DNA from: Arachnopeziza araneosa
Taxonomy: Eukaryota; Ascomycota; Leotiomycetes; Helotiales; Arachnopezizaceae
Reading direction: 5' to 3'
Assembly (NCBI GenBank): GCA_003988855.1
Contig: QYAI01000092.1
Span: 1-64,000 of the forward strand
DNA length: 64,000 nucleotides
This document shows, piece after piece, positions 47,001 to 57,414 of the stretch. Numbering within the stretch: the first letter of the stretch is position 1; every line of letters starts with the position of its first letter. Under the pieces are notes generated by a model, which was not told the origin of the DNA, made no database searches, and worked only from the letters and a program-made list of their open reading frames with translations. The position numbers were made by a program, and so were the translations under genes.

Positions 47001-48443
47001 AGCCAAATTCGCCTAATGGGGACCATATATCAATCAGCGCGGCAGGTTCTGGCTTGGATTGGTATCGGAGAAAGTAACAGCCATAACGCCATTGAAGCAC
47101 TTCGTAAAATTCGTCGCGGGCAGCGGGACCAGATGCCAGCAGAATTACCTAAGAAAACGGACGATATTTGGAACGACATTGATGCATTACTAACACGAAG
47201 CTGGTTCACCCGCATCTGGATAGTGCAAGAGTTAGTGCTGGGATCCAACGTGTTGATGCTATGCGGTAAGGATGAGATAAGTTGGGATGATTTCTTCGAA
47301 TCACTCAAAGAATGCGAACTTCAACTTAATACCCACCACTCCCCAAGCTCTGATGAAACTCGGATTTTATCAAGTGCTGGCCCAGCATATGCACTAGGCT
47401 CCACAAGGCATCTTTTTAAGAGCGGCCGACGCAAACCAGGTCTCCTCGAATTGCTTCAAGCTTTCTCTTACACAAAAGCCACCTTGAAGTGTGATAAGCT
47501 GTTTGCTCTGCTAGGGTTAGCTTCGGATGTTGAAGAGAAGGAGTTCAACCCCGACTACGACTCTGAACTTGGGAATGTCCTTCGCCGATACGCAGAGAAA
47601 TTTGTTAAGAAAGGACAAACTATCGACCTCCTTTACAGAGCCGGAATAGCAAAATCGTCTCTCACTTCCTGTTGGATACCAGACTGGACAGGAGATGAGT
47701 TTCCACAAACAATCTCGACCTGGGATACCCAAAGAAGTGGAGGATTTTACGCTGGCCGTCACGCCCTACCGGAAGCCTCACTTCAACAGGGAGACTTACC
47801 AGTTTTAAAGGTCGAAGGAGTCTTCATCGATTCAATAACGAGCATGAATGAGATAAGAATAGGTACGAGTGCCTTTGTCTCATTCACTGATGCGATAGAC
47901 GACATCAATAATTATTCCAGATTCCTACAGGAATACCCAACTGGCGAGGAGATCAGGACGGCGATGCTGATGCTACTTATCGGAGACGCTAATGGACCGC
48001 ATCTGGAATCACCGCAGGATCCCTTAGGCTCGTATGACCAGCGTACTGCTACAACAGGCCAGATGGGATGGCCAGACAATATCAGTGATGAAATATTGTC
48101 CATCGGCCCCGAAAGTGATGTGACAAAATACAGCGAGAAATCTTATCGTTCACGACAGACTGTGACCAAGTATTGGCAAACCGCCGCTGGTTTCATGAAA
48201 CGTATCCCGAGTGCGGTATTTTGCACGACTGAAAAGCGCTACGCCGGGCTCGTCCCTGGAAAGGCCCAGAAAGGTGACAAGATATGTCTCTTTCGTGGGG
48301 GAAGAGTTCCATTTGTACTCAGAGAGAGTGAGATTACTGGGAAATACCGACTTGTTGGCGAGTGTTATATTCATGGGATCATGTATGGCGAGGCACTGGA
48401 ATGGTTTGAAGGACAACGAGAAGAGAGTATCTACCTTGTTTGA
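41034..48443 (+). CDS. HATPase (GHKL) - DUF3883/NOV - HET fusion protein
   Basis: Seven exons: 41034-41200, 41261-42089, 42159-43789, 43845-44480, 44566-45832, 45890-46177 and 46440-48443. The sum is 6,822 nt (2,273 aa) with all phases matching. The N-terminal domain has HFLMELLQNADDNSY, CNEVGFSKANVDAIC and HIGEKGIGFKSVF, the N, G1 and G2 boxes of a GHKL ATPase as in sacsin and NO VEIN-type proteins. A helical middle of about 1,200 residues leads to a disordered linker. The DUF3883 part (about 1505-1660) then has RYVSEYLAKGLG, SWTSPLRARAGH and VFILVRVYNVIQNPGIAAFL. That exon runs straight into HET without a stop: ISYVWGPPP near 1734, IVWVDAICINQKN near 1778, and a C-terminal CYIHGIMYGEAL module. 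The ATG at 46572 is internal. Least certain are the 5-prime start (a second ATG at 41021 is in another frame) and the 262-nt last intron. Presumably a cytosolic sensor-effector; function unproven. Confidence 0.82.
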
Positions 48444-49899
48444 GATACGAGAAAGTGAAGCCTGTATCAAAATATTAAGGAGAAGATTTGTGAATGATGA
48501 TATGCTCTAATTCTTGAACCTTATCGTCAAGGACGTAGGACAGTTTCAAATGGTTTTCAGTGACTGGTACAGATGTAGTAGCATTGACACCAGGGCTAGC
48601 AGAGGAGGCTTTTGTTGAGGATATCAAAGTAAAAAGAATGGAAGGAAAACTTGGAGAGATATTCTGCGTCAATAAGTGAAAGAAACAGACCGCCAGATGT
48701 AAGCAAACTATGACCTTATCATCTCCATCTTCTATACCTACATCTTCAGACTCCAACAGGCTATCCATTCCAACTCTTTACCCATACCTGAACAAACAGA
48801 GCACTCGCTTCCTCAACAACTCTTCTTATCGCTTCTTGAGATTGTCAAGGCGGAGCTTCGACATCTGCCACTGGCGTAGATCCGTATTCCGCCTCTATTG
48901 TTTCCGTCATTGTAATCTTCAATGTCTTCCATCAACGTATTATACCGCTAGCGAGGAGATGGCTGAGCTGGTGATGGTGCATGATGGAGGGTTGGTGAGG
49001 AAGCTGTCGATGCAGCTATCGCTGAGACATGATGGAGGAGAGATGTTCGCGAAGCTGGGAGTTAGATTGCTTTGATCTAAAGCACATAGAGTCAGTTAAA
49101 TGAAGTAGAAGTAGGTTCTAACTAGAGGAAATAAGTCGTTGCATTAATCTTGATACTAAGCTCTAGTTGCTAACTTCAGGCCGCTTATTTCCTCTAGGTA
49201 AATGTAGGAAAGTGCAGCTAGTTACTTACGAGTTCTACTAGCTGTAGCAGGTCAATATTATATTGAGGTGATGACGATAACATAGACGCCGACGGCCTCG
49301 AGAGAGGCGAGTCTGCCAAATCATATTAGAGGATACGGTGTAATGGATGTATAGGTTTTCGTGGTATGGAGTTTCGTCAAGGTGCGAATGTGTTTGCAAG
49401 CCCAAGCAAAATTCCAAATGATTAATATAAGCTAATGCATCAACAATTAGTAACAGAGTAAAACGACTCCAAACCCCGAGAACAGACATGAAACTAGCAA
49501 ACTAAAAAACAGATGTCGGCGTATAAAGAAAGATAAAAGCTTATTAAGTTTGTAACTTGTAATTTTAAACATCTTAGTTAGAACTTTAAACAGCAAAGTG
49601 TGTTATTTTTACTTAAGTTACTAAGTACTTACTTTTTACAACTTACGCAGTAACATTTTTATTTAGTATTTATGTATAACATAAGTATAAGGTAAATACA
49701 AATAAGAAGAAAAAAATTAAAACTTACAAGAATCGCTCGTACAAATTACTTTAAACATGTCTTTAGCTTCTAGCAAAAAAGTAGAAATCTTTCTTAAACA
49801 CTAAACGTGTTATCTAAGTATTGCCACCAACAAGTTATGCTATGAATTTTTTTCTGGTTTTAGTGATACATTGCTGTACTAAACCAGCTTCGCTAAACA
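48444..49899. other. AT-rich 1.5-kb spacer
   Basis: No convincing gene. The plus frame at 48710-49075 is open but lacks recognisable features. From about 49490 to 49870 the sequence is strongly AT-rich with TTAAGTTA-like motifs, as in RIP-affected or former transposon DNA. It contains a 14-bp inverted repeat at 49122-49197. Confidence 0.5.
49122..49197. repeat. 14-bp perfect inverted repeat, 76-bp hairpin
   Basis: Arms CTAGAGGAAATAAG (49122-49135) and CTTATTTCCTCTAG (49184-49197) are exact reverse complements, separated by 48 bp. It could be a miniature element, a terminator-like hairpin or chance in AT-rich DNA. Confidence 0.7.
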
Positions 49900-51230
49900 T
49901 CACAGTTTGACAATAATTTTGCGCCCATCAGTACTCTCTGTTCGAAGAATTTGAAATGCCTCTTCAATACGCTTAAGGCCATAAGGTCCACTGCAATCAA
50001 TCACGAGTTGGCGTTGGAATGGATATCTAAAATCAGATATGACTCATCAGCACAGCTTTTCAGAGCATGCTAAAATTACATACCCTTGATCAAGTAAATC
50101 TTGAATACTGCATATTCCTATTAGCAATTGGAGACGAGCGGCCCAACAGGTCAGAACTTGGGAAACCTACAATGGCCAAACAACATCTTCGCCCAGGGCT
50201 CTGTACTCGGGGTGTTGTCCTGAGAGCTTCGTCTGTCAGCAACTTTCTGTCACATGGACACTCGAAGAAGTATAACTTGCATCGTGAAACATGGTACAAT
50301 CTATCCCAAGCATTTCAATTCCTTCATTCCCTTTGGTTGGAAGATTAAGAGGCGAAACACGGGCGATCTTGCCTCCATTCTTCATTACTTGAGCAATGGA
50401 TTCAGTGGTCCCTTCCTTCGTCACGGCGTCGATTGCCTTGGATAACGTGTTTCCATGCAACGCGTCTGTTAGCTTTTCAACGACAGCTTCGTCGCGATGA
50501 TCGATCACAACAGTTGCACCAATACTTTTCAACTCGGCCTCTCTTTTTATTGCTGCTGTCGTGATGATATTCTTGTAGCCGGCCAAACGTAGAAAAGCAA
50601 TTGAAGTCATACCGACCCCAGACCCCCCGCCCCATACCAGGACCTGCTCGTCTAGTTCTCTGCGGCCAGAAACCGTGGGCCACGGCAGCGATAGAGCATG
50701 AAAGGCAGCGAGTGAAGTGGAGGCCGTGATTGAAACAGTTGCTGCTTCTTCAAATGAAACTTTGGTGGGGATCAATGCTGTGAGACTTGCGAAAGCTATG
50801 GCATACTTTTGCAAGCCACCAACTCTGTTCCCTAGGACTTTCGAAGCTGCCATCTGCATTGACACAACCTTTACAGGCGAATCAGGGAGGCCCAATAGTT
50901 CAAGTGGGGATTCTACAATGACATACCCTATCACCCTTCTTAAATTTTGTGACTCCATCACCGATCTCTGACACGACGCCTGCGAGATCAGATCCTGGGA
51001 TCCAAGGATACTGAGATGTCTCTAGCCACGTAGAATCGAGGAACATACGCTCGCCAGGCTGACATGATTATGAGACAACGTAATCAAGGGAGTGAAAATG
51101 GGCGTACGTTCATGCCAACAGCTCTCATCTCTATTTGGATCTCGCCCCTGCCAGGCTTCTGGGTCGGCACACGAATTGTGGACAGCGGTCCTTGGGCTAC
51201 TAACTGGGCAAACGCTAGATGCTGGGACAT
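49900..51230 (-). CDS. MDR-family oxidoreductase (zinc-independent ADH / enoyl-reductase-like)
   Basis: Six exons on the minus strand: 51108-51230, 50927-51058, 50277-50868, 50171-50219, 50084-50107 and 49900-50026. They give 348 aa with all phases consistent, including a 24-nt exon. GroES-like N-terminal features are MRAVGMN, PWIPGSDLAGVVSEIGDGV and KFKKGDRV. The Rossmann motif is VLVWGGGSGVGMTSIAFLRL with a VIDHRDE strand. The C-terminus is GLKRIEEAFQILRTE followed by GRKIIVKL. The catalytic zinc ligands of true ADHs are not evident, so it is closer to quinone-oxidoreductase or trans-enoyl-reductase types. Such enzymes accompany polyketide synthases, but none is in this window. Two apparent stops (near 50236 and in the 50160s) vanish once the short introns 50220-50276 and 50108-50170 are removed. 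Confidence 0.82.
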
Positions 51231-51777
51231 ATTGTGGAACTACCTCTTGAATGTGTTTGGTGTATGAGCTCAAATCGTATGGAAAAATCTCGGATGCTCT
51301 TTTCATATGGATTTTGGTTGATGTTATACAAGCCGCGACCTACTTTTTTTCATTAATGGTTCAATTCTGGCATGTTACAAATCAAGTCAGCTGGCCACAT
51401 TTTTCCGAGCTGACAAATAGTGATGAATCTAGGATTAATTAGTAATTCCCTGCAGGATATTATCGATAGGGTGAAGCTACGGTAGGGGTCCAAAAGAATT
51501 TGCACACCATTACAATTGTCACGTACGTGAAGAAATCGTCGACGTGATGAGATGTAAGCGACGTATAGGGGCCCACGGAACGTAAGAGATAGCTAGGCAT
51601 GGATGGAAATTAGAGAAAGGTAGCAAGTTGAATCTCTCGATACTTGTATAATAGAGGTTTGCAACATCGTGACATGTCACCGCATTCCACTGCTTGCTAC
51701 CACTGTTGGATTGCATCCAAAGCTATGAATCTTCTACCTACATATCTCATATTGGTTCGAGCTACCATATTTCATGT
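51231..51777. other. 0.5-kb spacer between MDR and SDR genes
   Basis: Promoter side of the minus-strand MDR gene and 3-prime flank of the SDR gene. No coding signal seen. Confidence 0.4.
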
Positions 51778-52788
51778 CTACTCTCCTCTCCAAAAAGGAG
51801 GAGCCAGCGCCACCTTTCCGTCAAAATCTACATATCCCTTCCCCTTAACGAATGTGGCCTCCCAAGGCCCCTGATCTTTCCTACGAACTAGCTCATAATA
51901 AAAGTCCGCATGGGCCTGTCCATCAATATCCATGAAGACACTCCCTCCATCCTCAAACCGCTCGTCAGTGTAATAGAACCTGTTCGTTCGCATTAGCCCA
52001 TTTCTCATTCCCTCTTTCGTTTTGCTCGTTCCCCTTTTAGAAGCAAATTTGTTTCGTTTGCTTGTTTCTTTTCCTTTTCTTCTCCCATTTTTATTTTGCA
52101 TTCAAGGTATTATAGGTGAAGTCTTTGGGGTGAATTTCTCCCTGAGTTTTGAAAATGGGAAATAAGGATCGAAAATGGAATCAACACACCGAAATCCCTC
52201 TTTCTTATACGCGAGCGACGATCCTTCAATCAAATGTGCAGCGCCCGCCTTACCCATCCCTGCGTGTAGTACGATGGGAAGGGGAACAAGATTTAGAGAA
52301 TTTCCGGTATATATAAACGTTTTTAACAAATCTTCTGATAAAGTTCTTATACCAATGACGAATTCTTGGAGAGCGGCGTAGGCCGACACCACATTTACGT
52401 TTAGGCTTGCGGTGAACTTTTCGAGTCCAACGGAGACGGGGTCAGAGGCGAAAATTCCCGATGCAGCTATTTTTCGTTATCAGTTTAAAGATAAATACAG
52501 ACTCTACGATGTCTGTATGGTTTGGATGCTATAAAGAAAAGGAACGAACGGACCGTTATACACCACTACATTCGGAACACCTAATTTTCCCCTCACTTCT
52601 TTGAAAATGGCTTTGATGCTCGACGGATCTTCGAAATCAGCCTTTACAGCTAAATCAGCAGCGGCTGAGATTTCGGCTTTGGGACTCCGGCTCGCGATGG
52701 CAGTTTTAAATCCCTTGGCGGAGAAGAGTTTCACGAGGGAGAAGCCGACATTGGGCCCTGCACCGAGAATTAAGATGATATCCGACAT
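51778..52788 (-). CDS. atypical short-chain dehydrogenase/reductase-like protein
   Basis: Three exons on the minus strand (52554-52788, 52190-52466, 51778-51979) encode 237 aa, phases consistent. MSDIILILGAGPNVGFSLVK gives the Rossmann beta-alpha-beta with GxGxxxG, followed by basic ASRS and, further on, VVVYNG in place of NNAG. The active-site region reads TGNSLNL and then AGMGKAGAAHLI. The Lys of YxxxK is present, but the Tyr position is Gly, so classical SDR catalysis is doubtful. The C-terminus has FYYTDERFEDGGS and DGQAHADFYYELV. The upstream frame is open to 52923 only from a GTG, so ATG 52788 is chosen. It may act as an NAD(P)-binding sensor. Confidence 0.75.
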
Positions 52789-53661
52789 ATTGGGTTTATT
52801 AAGTGGTGGAAGATTGAGAAGAAATCGAGGGAGTTGAAGTGAGCGAATATGCACAACTAAATAAATCATAAGCAGGAGAAAAGTGGAGTAGCGACGAGGA
52901 GCAATATTGTGCTGACTCACCACGCTCCCAAGAAGATGCAGGTCTTTTTACTCAGGGACGCTTAGGATCTTTACAAATCACGGAGGCGAATGACCACCCT
53001 AGCAGGCTAGCATCAAGTAGACCTATGTTTCATGCTCAACAGAGGCAAAGGAGTCAGTAGAGCTGCTCCAGCAGCTGCTCAAGCAGGCTATGAAATTGAA
53101 TTGCATAATTTCTCCAATTCGTGTTTTGTTGGAGTAGATGCTTGCTCTCATCACGATTGTGTCTTAGGTAGGTAGTTGGCAACAATTTACGACATCCTAT
53201 CTAAGCTATTGAATACTGACAAAATGCTGCGTTATTCCATCCTCAACTTTGACACGGAGCTTTTGAAACTCAGGACAAGGTCCTCAGAGTTAGTTGTAAC
53301 TTTGTGCTTACAGAATTTTGAAGCACCATCATGATGCAATCATTGCATCGCCTTGCGGGGCCAAATTACGGAGGGCTGGCAACAATTCGCGAACCTTATT
53401 TCTGATATAGTAATCCGAATGGTGGGACACTTTGTGGAACTGGATTAGGTAAGCTTAGCAACAATTCGCGAACCCTAACTCTTTGGCCGTACGGGTTGTA
53501 TACCTAGGCAATTACTTGACATTACAAGTCATGTGGTATTTACGGGCCAGATATTATTTAGCACTAGCTCAGACGCTCAAGTGCCATAGTATATAAGGAC
53601 GATGTAGTACATTGGAAAGGAATTAGAACAGCGCCTTTTCTCTGGACAAACATTATTCGCT
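52789..53661. promoter_or_regulatory. divergent spacer with repeated GGCAACAATT motif
   Basis: The spacer lies between the SDR-like gene and the alkenal-reductase-like gene. Three copies of a GCAACAATTYGCGAACC-like motif lie at 53178-53192 (diverged), 53378-53395 and 53457-53474. A fourth, inverted copy is at 55320-55336 beyond the next gene. They may be binding sites or repeat-element ends. Confidence 0.45.
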
Positions 53662-55174
53662 ATGGCTAAAACCACCTTCCAATCCCTTATCCTGGCAAAG
53701 CACCCAAAGACGAACATTGTCCCTGGCGCGACCTTCAAACTGATCAAGAACCCAATCCTCACAGCGAATGACCTTAAAGATGGTCAAGTCCTTTTGGAGA
53801 CGCTGTACATCTCCATCGATCCAGCAATGCGAGGATGGATCGAAGAAGGTACGTACGCACGCAGGAATTCAACCTAGCCTTCATATTTTCCAAGCTTGCC
53901 GTTCTCAGCGAAACAAAATCAGACCAGCTTGAGTAAAATCGCTATGACTCTCACAGTATATATGGCTGATCGTGTTCGTTTCTGCTACTCTTATGATCTG
54001 GTTACTTCAACTGAAAATGGCTGGTTAAAGGAGGCAATTGGAATATTCGGCTGCCGTATCTTCGTCCATGAAACTAACAGGCATAGGTTCGGCCTCATAT
54101 CGCCCTTCAGTAGAAATCTCTGTGGAAGTTGGGGCTGTCATGGTTGGGGTTGTGATTGCAAACGTCCTTGCTTCCAAGGCCCCAACCATCTCCGCAGGAC
54201 AGAAGGTTCTCACGTTCAATGCCGGATGGGCCGAGCTTGCAATTACTGATGCTGCGAAAGTGACTCCGATTAATCTTCCGAATGGTGCCAAACTTACCGA
54301 CAGCCTAGGAGTTCTGGGATTCGCAGGATTATGTGCTTACTTCGGCTTAATCAACGAGGCAGAGATCAAGGCTGGCGACTTTATCGTTGTTTCTGGTGCT
54401 GCCGGTGCAATTGGGGCCGCTGTTTGCCAAATTGCCTTGTTAAAGGGTGCAAAGGTGCTCGGTACTGTGGGGACAGATGACAAGGTCAGCTATCTGAAGG
54501 AGCTGGGCTGTGATGCATTGAATTATAAAAACAAAGATTTTGCAAAGAAGTTTGAGCAAAAGACGGATGGGCTCATCGATATTTTCTTTGACAATGTTGG
54601 TGGCAAGATTTTGGATCTTGCATTGAGTAGGGCAAAGCCGCGTGCAAGATTTGTTCTTTGCGGTGGTATGCTTAGGCGTTATTCTTATTGGGCAAGTGGT
54701 TGATTGCTGATGCTCTGTAGCCACCAGTTTGTACAACTCTGGGAATACGGCAGTCATTGAGGTAACTCCCTCTGCAATGAATATTTCATCTTAGCATATA
54801 CTGACAATCGCAATTACGATAGAACTATCTGGACATCATTTTCAAGAGCATTCGGTACATTGCTGTCTCTTGAACCAAATTACATAGTGCTAACTTCTAC
54901 CAAGCCTACAAGGCTACTTTATGAACGAATATGCAGATCAATTTGCTGCTACCACTGAGATCCTCGCACAGTGGCTCGCAGAAGGCAAGCTGAAGCGCAG
55001 CGAGACCATTATCAAAGGTGGGCTGGCTGTTGCTGAAGAAGCGCTCGCCGGCATATTCACAGGAACCAACACTGGTAAGCCTACGAGCCGGCAATTTGTC
55101 GAGAAAGTTCATGATTCGCTAACTATGAGCTACCTGTAGGCAAGTTGCTCGTTCAAGTCAAGGAGGAGAATTGA
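53662..55174 (+). CDS. NADP-dependent alkenal/prostaglandin-reductase-like MDR enzyme
   Basis: Six exons: 53662-53848, 54087-54665, 54721-54761, 54823-54854, 54905-55074 and 55140-55174. The sum is 347 aa with consistent phases. Landmarks of the leukotriene-B4 dehydrogenase/alkenal reductase branch are LLETLYISIDPAMRGW, VMVGVVIANVLASK, LGFAGLCAYFGL and the NADPH-binding VVSGAAGAIGAAVCQIA. IDIFFDNVGGKILD and a C-terminal IRLQGYFMNEYADQF follow. It probably reduces activated double bonds of alpha,beta-unsaturated carbonyls in the cytosol. The first intron is long (238 nt), and two exons are only 32-41 nt. The motif repeats described upstream flank this gene on both sides. Confidence 0.85.
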
Positions 55175-55422
55175 GAGCACGGATGGACTTAGATGTCGTT
55201 CCTTTGAATGGAAATTTAAACTAGGGATCTAATACAGTTCTGTTCAAACCAGTGAAACATTTTGCCTGCCAATTGAATTACTTCTTAAGTGCATAAACTG
55301 GACTAGTGGCAGAATTAAGGTTCGCAAATTGTTGCCTGCTTCTGTAACCTCGTACCGCAAGGTTGGGCATCCAGCGGTGACACGATTTTGTCATCATTTA
55401 CCATGTACTATGCCCTGCACCT

Positions 55423-55539
55423 AATTGGCGACCTTGCTTATGAAGCGTTGGCAAGTATTTGCGAGTGGTTGCGATGTCTTGCACCAGACAATTGACGACC
55501 TTGCTTATGAAACGTTGGCAGGTATTTGCGAGTGATTGC
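55423..55539. repeat. two direct copies of a 50-bp sequence
   Basis: Copies at 55423-55472 and 55490-55539, both containing CGACCTTGCTTATGAA and TATTTGCGAGTG, differ at about four positions, three of them G/A. They lie 210-330 bp before the SDR start and may belong to its promoter. Confidence 0.85.
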
Positions 55540-55748
55540 TAAGAGCAGTTGCACCTTACATGAAAACACGACACGAATGTTACCAATCATTTTACCGCAA
55601 TGCTTTAGTGTAGAGAGATGATTGATTTGCAATATCATTTTCCTGGCGCTGAGAAGTCCGCCGACTGCTAACGGTGAACAGCATAAAAGAAGAGGGAGCA
55701 CCATCCGCAGCTCAAACCTCCTCTGCACTGTACGAAACAAACAAAACC

Positions 55749-56525
55749 ATGTCGAAGTATCTTCTTGATCTCACCAAAGAATTCTCTGGGCTCCGGGCTC
55801 TCGTGACTGGCGGCTCCCGCGGTATCGGTGCAGCGGCGGCGCAGCGCCTGATTGATGGCGGCGCGAAAGTCGTGGTTACAGCCCGCAACTCCCACGAAGA
55901 AACACCAGCAGGCGCCATCTTCGTGGCGGGTGATACCCGCACAAAAGAAGGTGCAGCAGCTGTAGGGCACGCTGCGCTTAAGGCTTTAGATGGCAGGATC
56001 GATATCCTAATCAACAGCGTTGGCGCGGCTCGGCTTCACCCCAGCCTAGAAGCGATTCCCGATGATGAATGGATCGACTCGCTGAATGTCAACTTCCTAG
56101 CCACTCTCCGGGTGACGGCCGCAGTGCTGCCGGCATTGAAGCAGTCGAAACACGGCGCCATTGTGAACGTGTCGGCCGGTGGCCTTATTCCATTCGCAGG
56201 CGCGATGGCACATTACGGTGCGGCCAAGGCAGCGCTGAACAACTACTCCCAGGGCCTGGCTAAGGAGCTCGCGCCGTTGGGCGTTCGTGTCAACATCGTG
56301 ACGCCTGGCCCAATCTACACACCCGGCGGCGACGAGGTGCGCAAGCAGATCACCAGCGCCATGGGCATCACCGACGAACAGTTCATGTCCACGGTACCAC
56401 TGCAGGGGCGAGGAGGCAAGTCGGAAGAACTGGCTGAGGTGATCGTCTTTCTCGTCTCCGATCGCTCATCGTATGTCACCGGCCACAATCACTTTGTCAC
56501 TGGCGGCTGGGGCGAACTGGCCTGA
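55749..56525 (+). CDS. short-chain dehydrogenase/reductase, intronless and GC-rich
   Basis: A single exon of 258 aa from ATG 55749 (the frame is open upstream to 55674 but only from GTG). It is a classical SDR: TGGSRGIGAAAAQRL, then NSVGAA, catalytic Ser in NVSAGG, YGAAKAAL (YxxxK) and VNIVTPGPIYTPGG, ending GHNHFVTGGWGEL. The closest feel is bacterial-type SDRs. The coding region is clearly richer in G/C at third positions than the AT-rich flanks and lacks the short introns found in most genes around it. Both fit acquisition from bacteria, but do not prove it. A cytosolic NAD(P)-dependent oxidoreductase; substrate unknown. Confidence 0.9.
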   Translation: MSKYLLDLTKEFSGLRALVTGGSRGIGAAAAQRLIDGGAKVVVTARNSHEETPAGAIFVAGDTRTKEGAAAVGHAALKALDGRIDILINSVGAARLHPSLEAIPDDEWIDSLNVNFLATLRVTAAVLPALKQSKHGAIVNVSAGGLIPFAGAMAHYGAAKAALNNYSQGLAKELAPLGVRVNIVTPGPIYTPGGDEVRKQITSAMGITDEQFMSTVPLQGRGGKSEELAEVIVFLVSDRSSYVTGHNHFVTGGWGELA

Positions 56526-56779
56526 GCACAATTGCTGGGATTTGGGAAGACATAGCTAGGCTGTTTTGGTTTGAATGTAGCTTAGATTGAATGAATCGTG
56601 TCTCTCAAGCCAAGCCCACTAAGGTCCGATCATTGACCGTGTTGACAAAAACAACCTCACGCTGTGATTTGATAGCTCAATCCTCTACCCGAGATTCTCA
56701 TCTGAAACGGGAAAACAATGTGCAATTCCGTGATCGACATTAGAATGAAGAGTTGGAGTAGGGCAACCTCAGGAGGTGT

Positions 56780-57187
56780 GTAAGAATTATATGCCGTGCT
56801 TCAGAGCTTGAAGCTCGCAAATCATTGCAATGTTTATCAACAATCACTAGCGCACCATTGACCACGATAGAAGAAGTCATCTTGATCATGCGGGTACAGA
56901 CAGATACCCTATTTAGTTTCAGCGTTAATGTCGTATCATTCGAGCCGAAGCTACAAGAGGAAGAGGTTGGCGTGACGGCCTTTCTCACCCAAACACAGCA
57001 TCTTGACTTGGGCATTGCGTTATTGCCCACGAGCAATGGCAAGTCAACTAGCAAATCAAAGCTAGCTCCGCATCTCCGGTTCTTCGTCACGAACGTCCCC
57101 AACCACCAATTTCTCGGGCACGCTCGTTGGATTGTAAGCAACGGTGGTGATGGTACGACTGAGTCGTATATCAGCAGGTGGCGATAG
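56780..57187 (+). pseudogene. orphan GH43-type C-terminal fragment
   Basis: The plus frame reads RASELEARKSLQC, then LIMRVQTDTLFSFSVNV, EEEVGVTAFLTQTQHLDLG and LAPHLRFFVTN. This sequence order matches the beta-sandwich (DUF1349/concanavalin-like) C-terminal domain of fungal GH43 beta-xylosidase/arabinofuranosidase proteins as I remember them. No catalytic five-blade propeller lies upstream: the preceding 250 bp hold only the SDR 3-prime end. The frame ends soon after the motif. It is therefore a truncated relic with no start codon in context. The antisense ORF over the same bases is a shadow. Confidence 0.55.
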
Positions 57188-57414
57188 CAAGGAAAAGGCC
57201 AGGATATCAATTATGATACATTTGTACCTTACAGTCCCTTTATATAAAGGTGCTTGGACGGAAGACATTCGCAAATAATGCCATCATTCATGGCTGATTG
57301 CACGGTAGTCTTTCGCTATGGTTCAGTATCTAGAGCAGACCGTAAGATGCTAGTTTACAAGCTCGCATTTTATTTACTATAGCAGAATGTGAGTGTAAGT
57401 TTTGAGGTTATGTA

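Noticed and set aside
46572..48443. Stand-alone HET gene starting at ATG 46572
   Set aside because: The same frame is open upstream to 46440 and encodes the end of DUF3883; the ATG is internal.
48710..49075. 121-aa plus-strand ORF after the HET fusion
   Set aside because: Biased Ser/Arg/Leu composition and no recognisable motif; cannot be linked by splicing to a gene.
50084..50276. Apparent in-frame stops in the MDR gene
   Set aside because: Both disappear with two short canonical introns, giving a complete 348-aa protein, so the gene is intact.
56740..57210. 156-aa minus-strand ORF
   Set aside because: It overlaps the GH43-like fragment, whose plus-strand frame has recognisable motifs.
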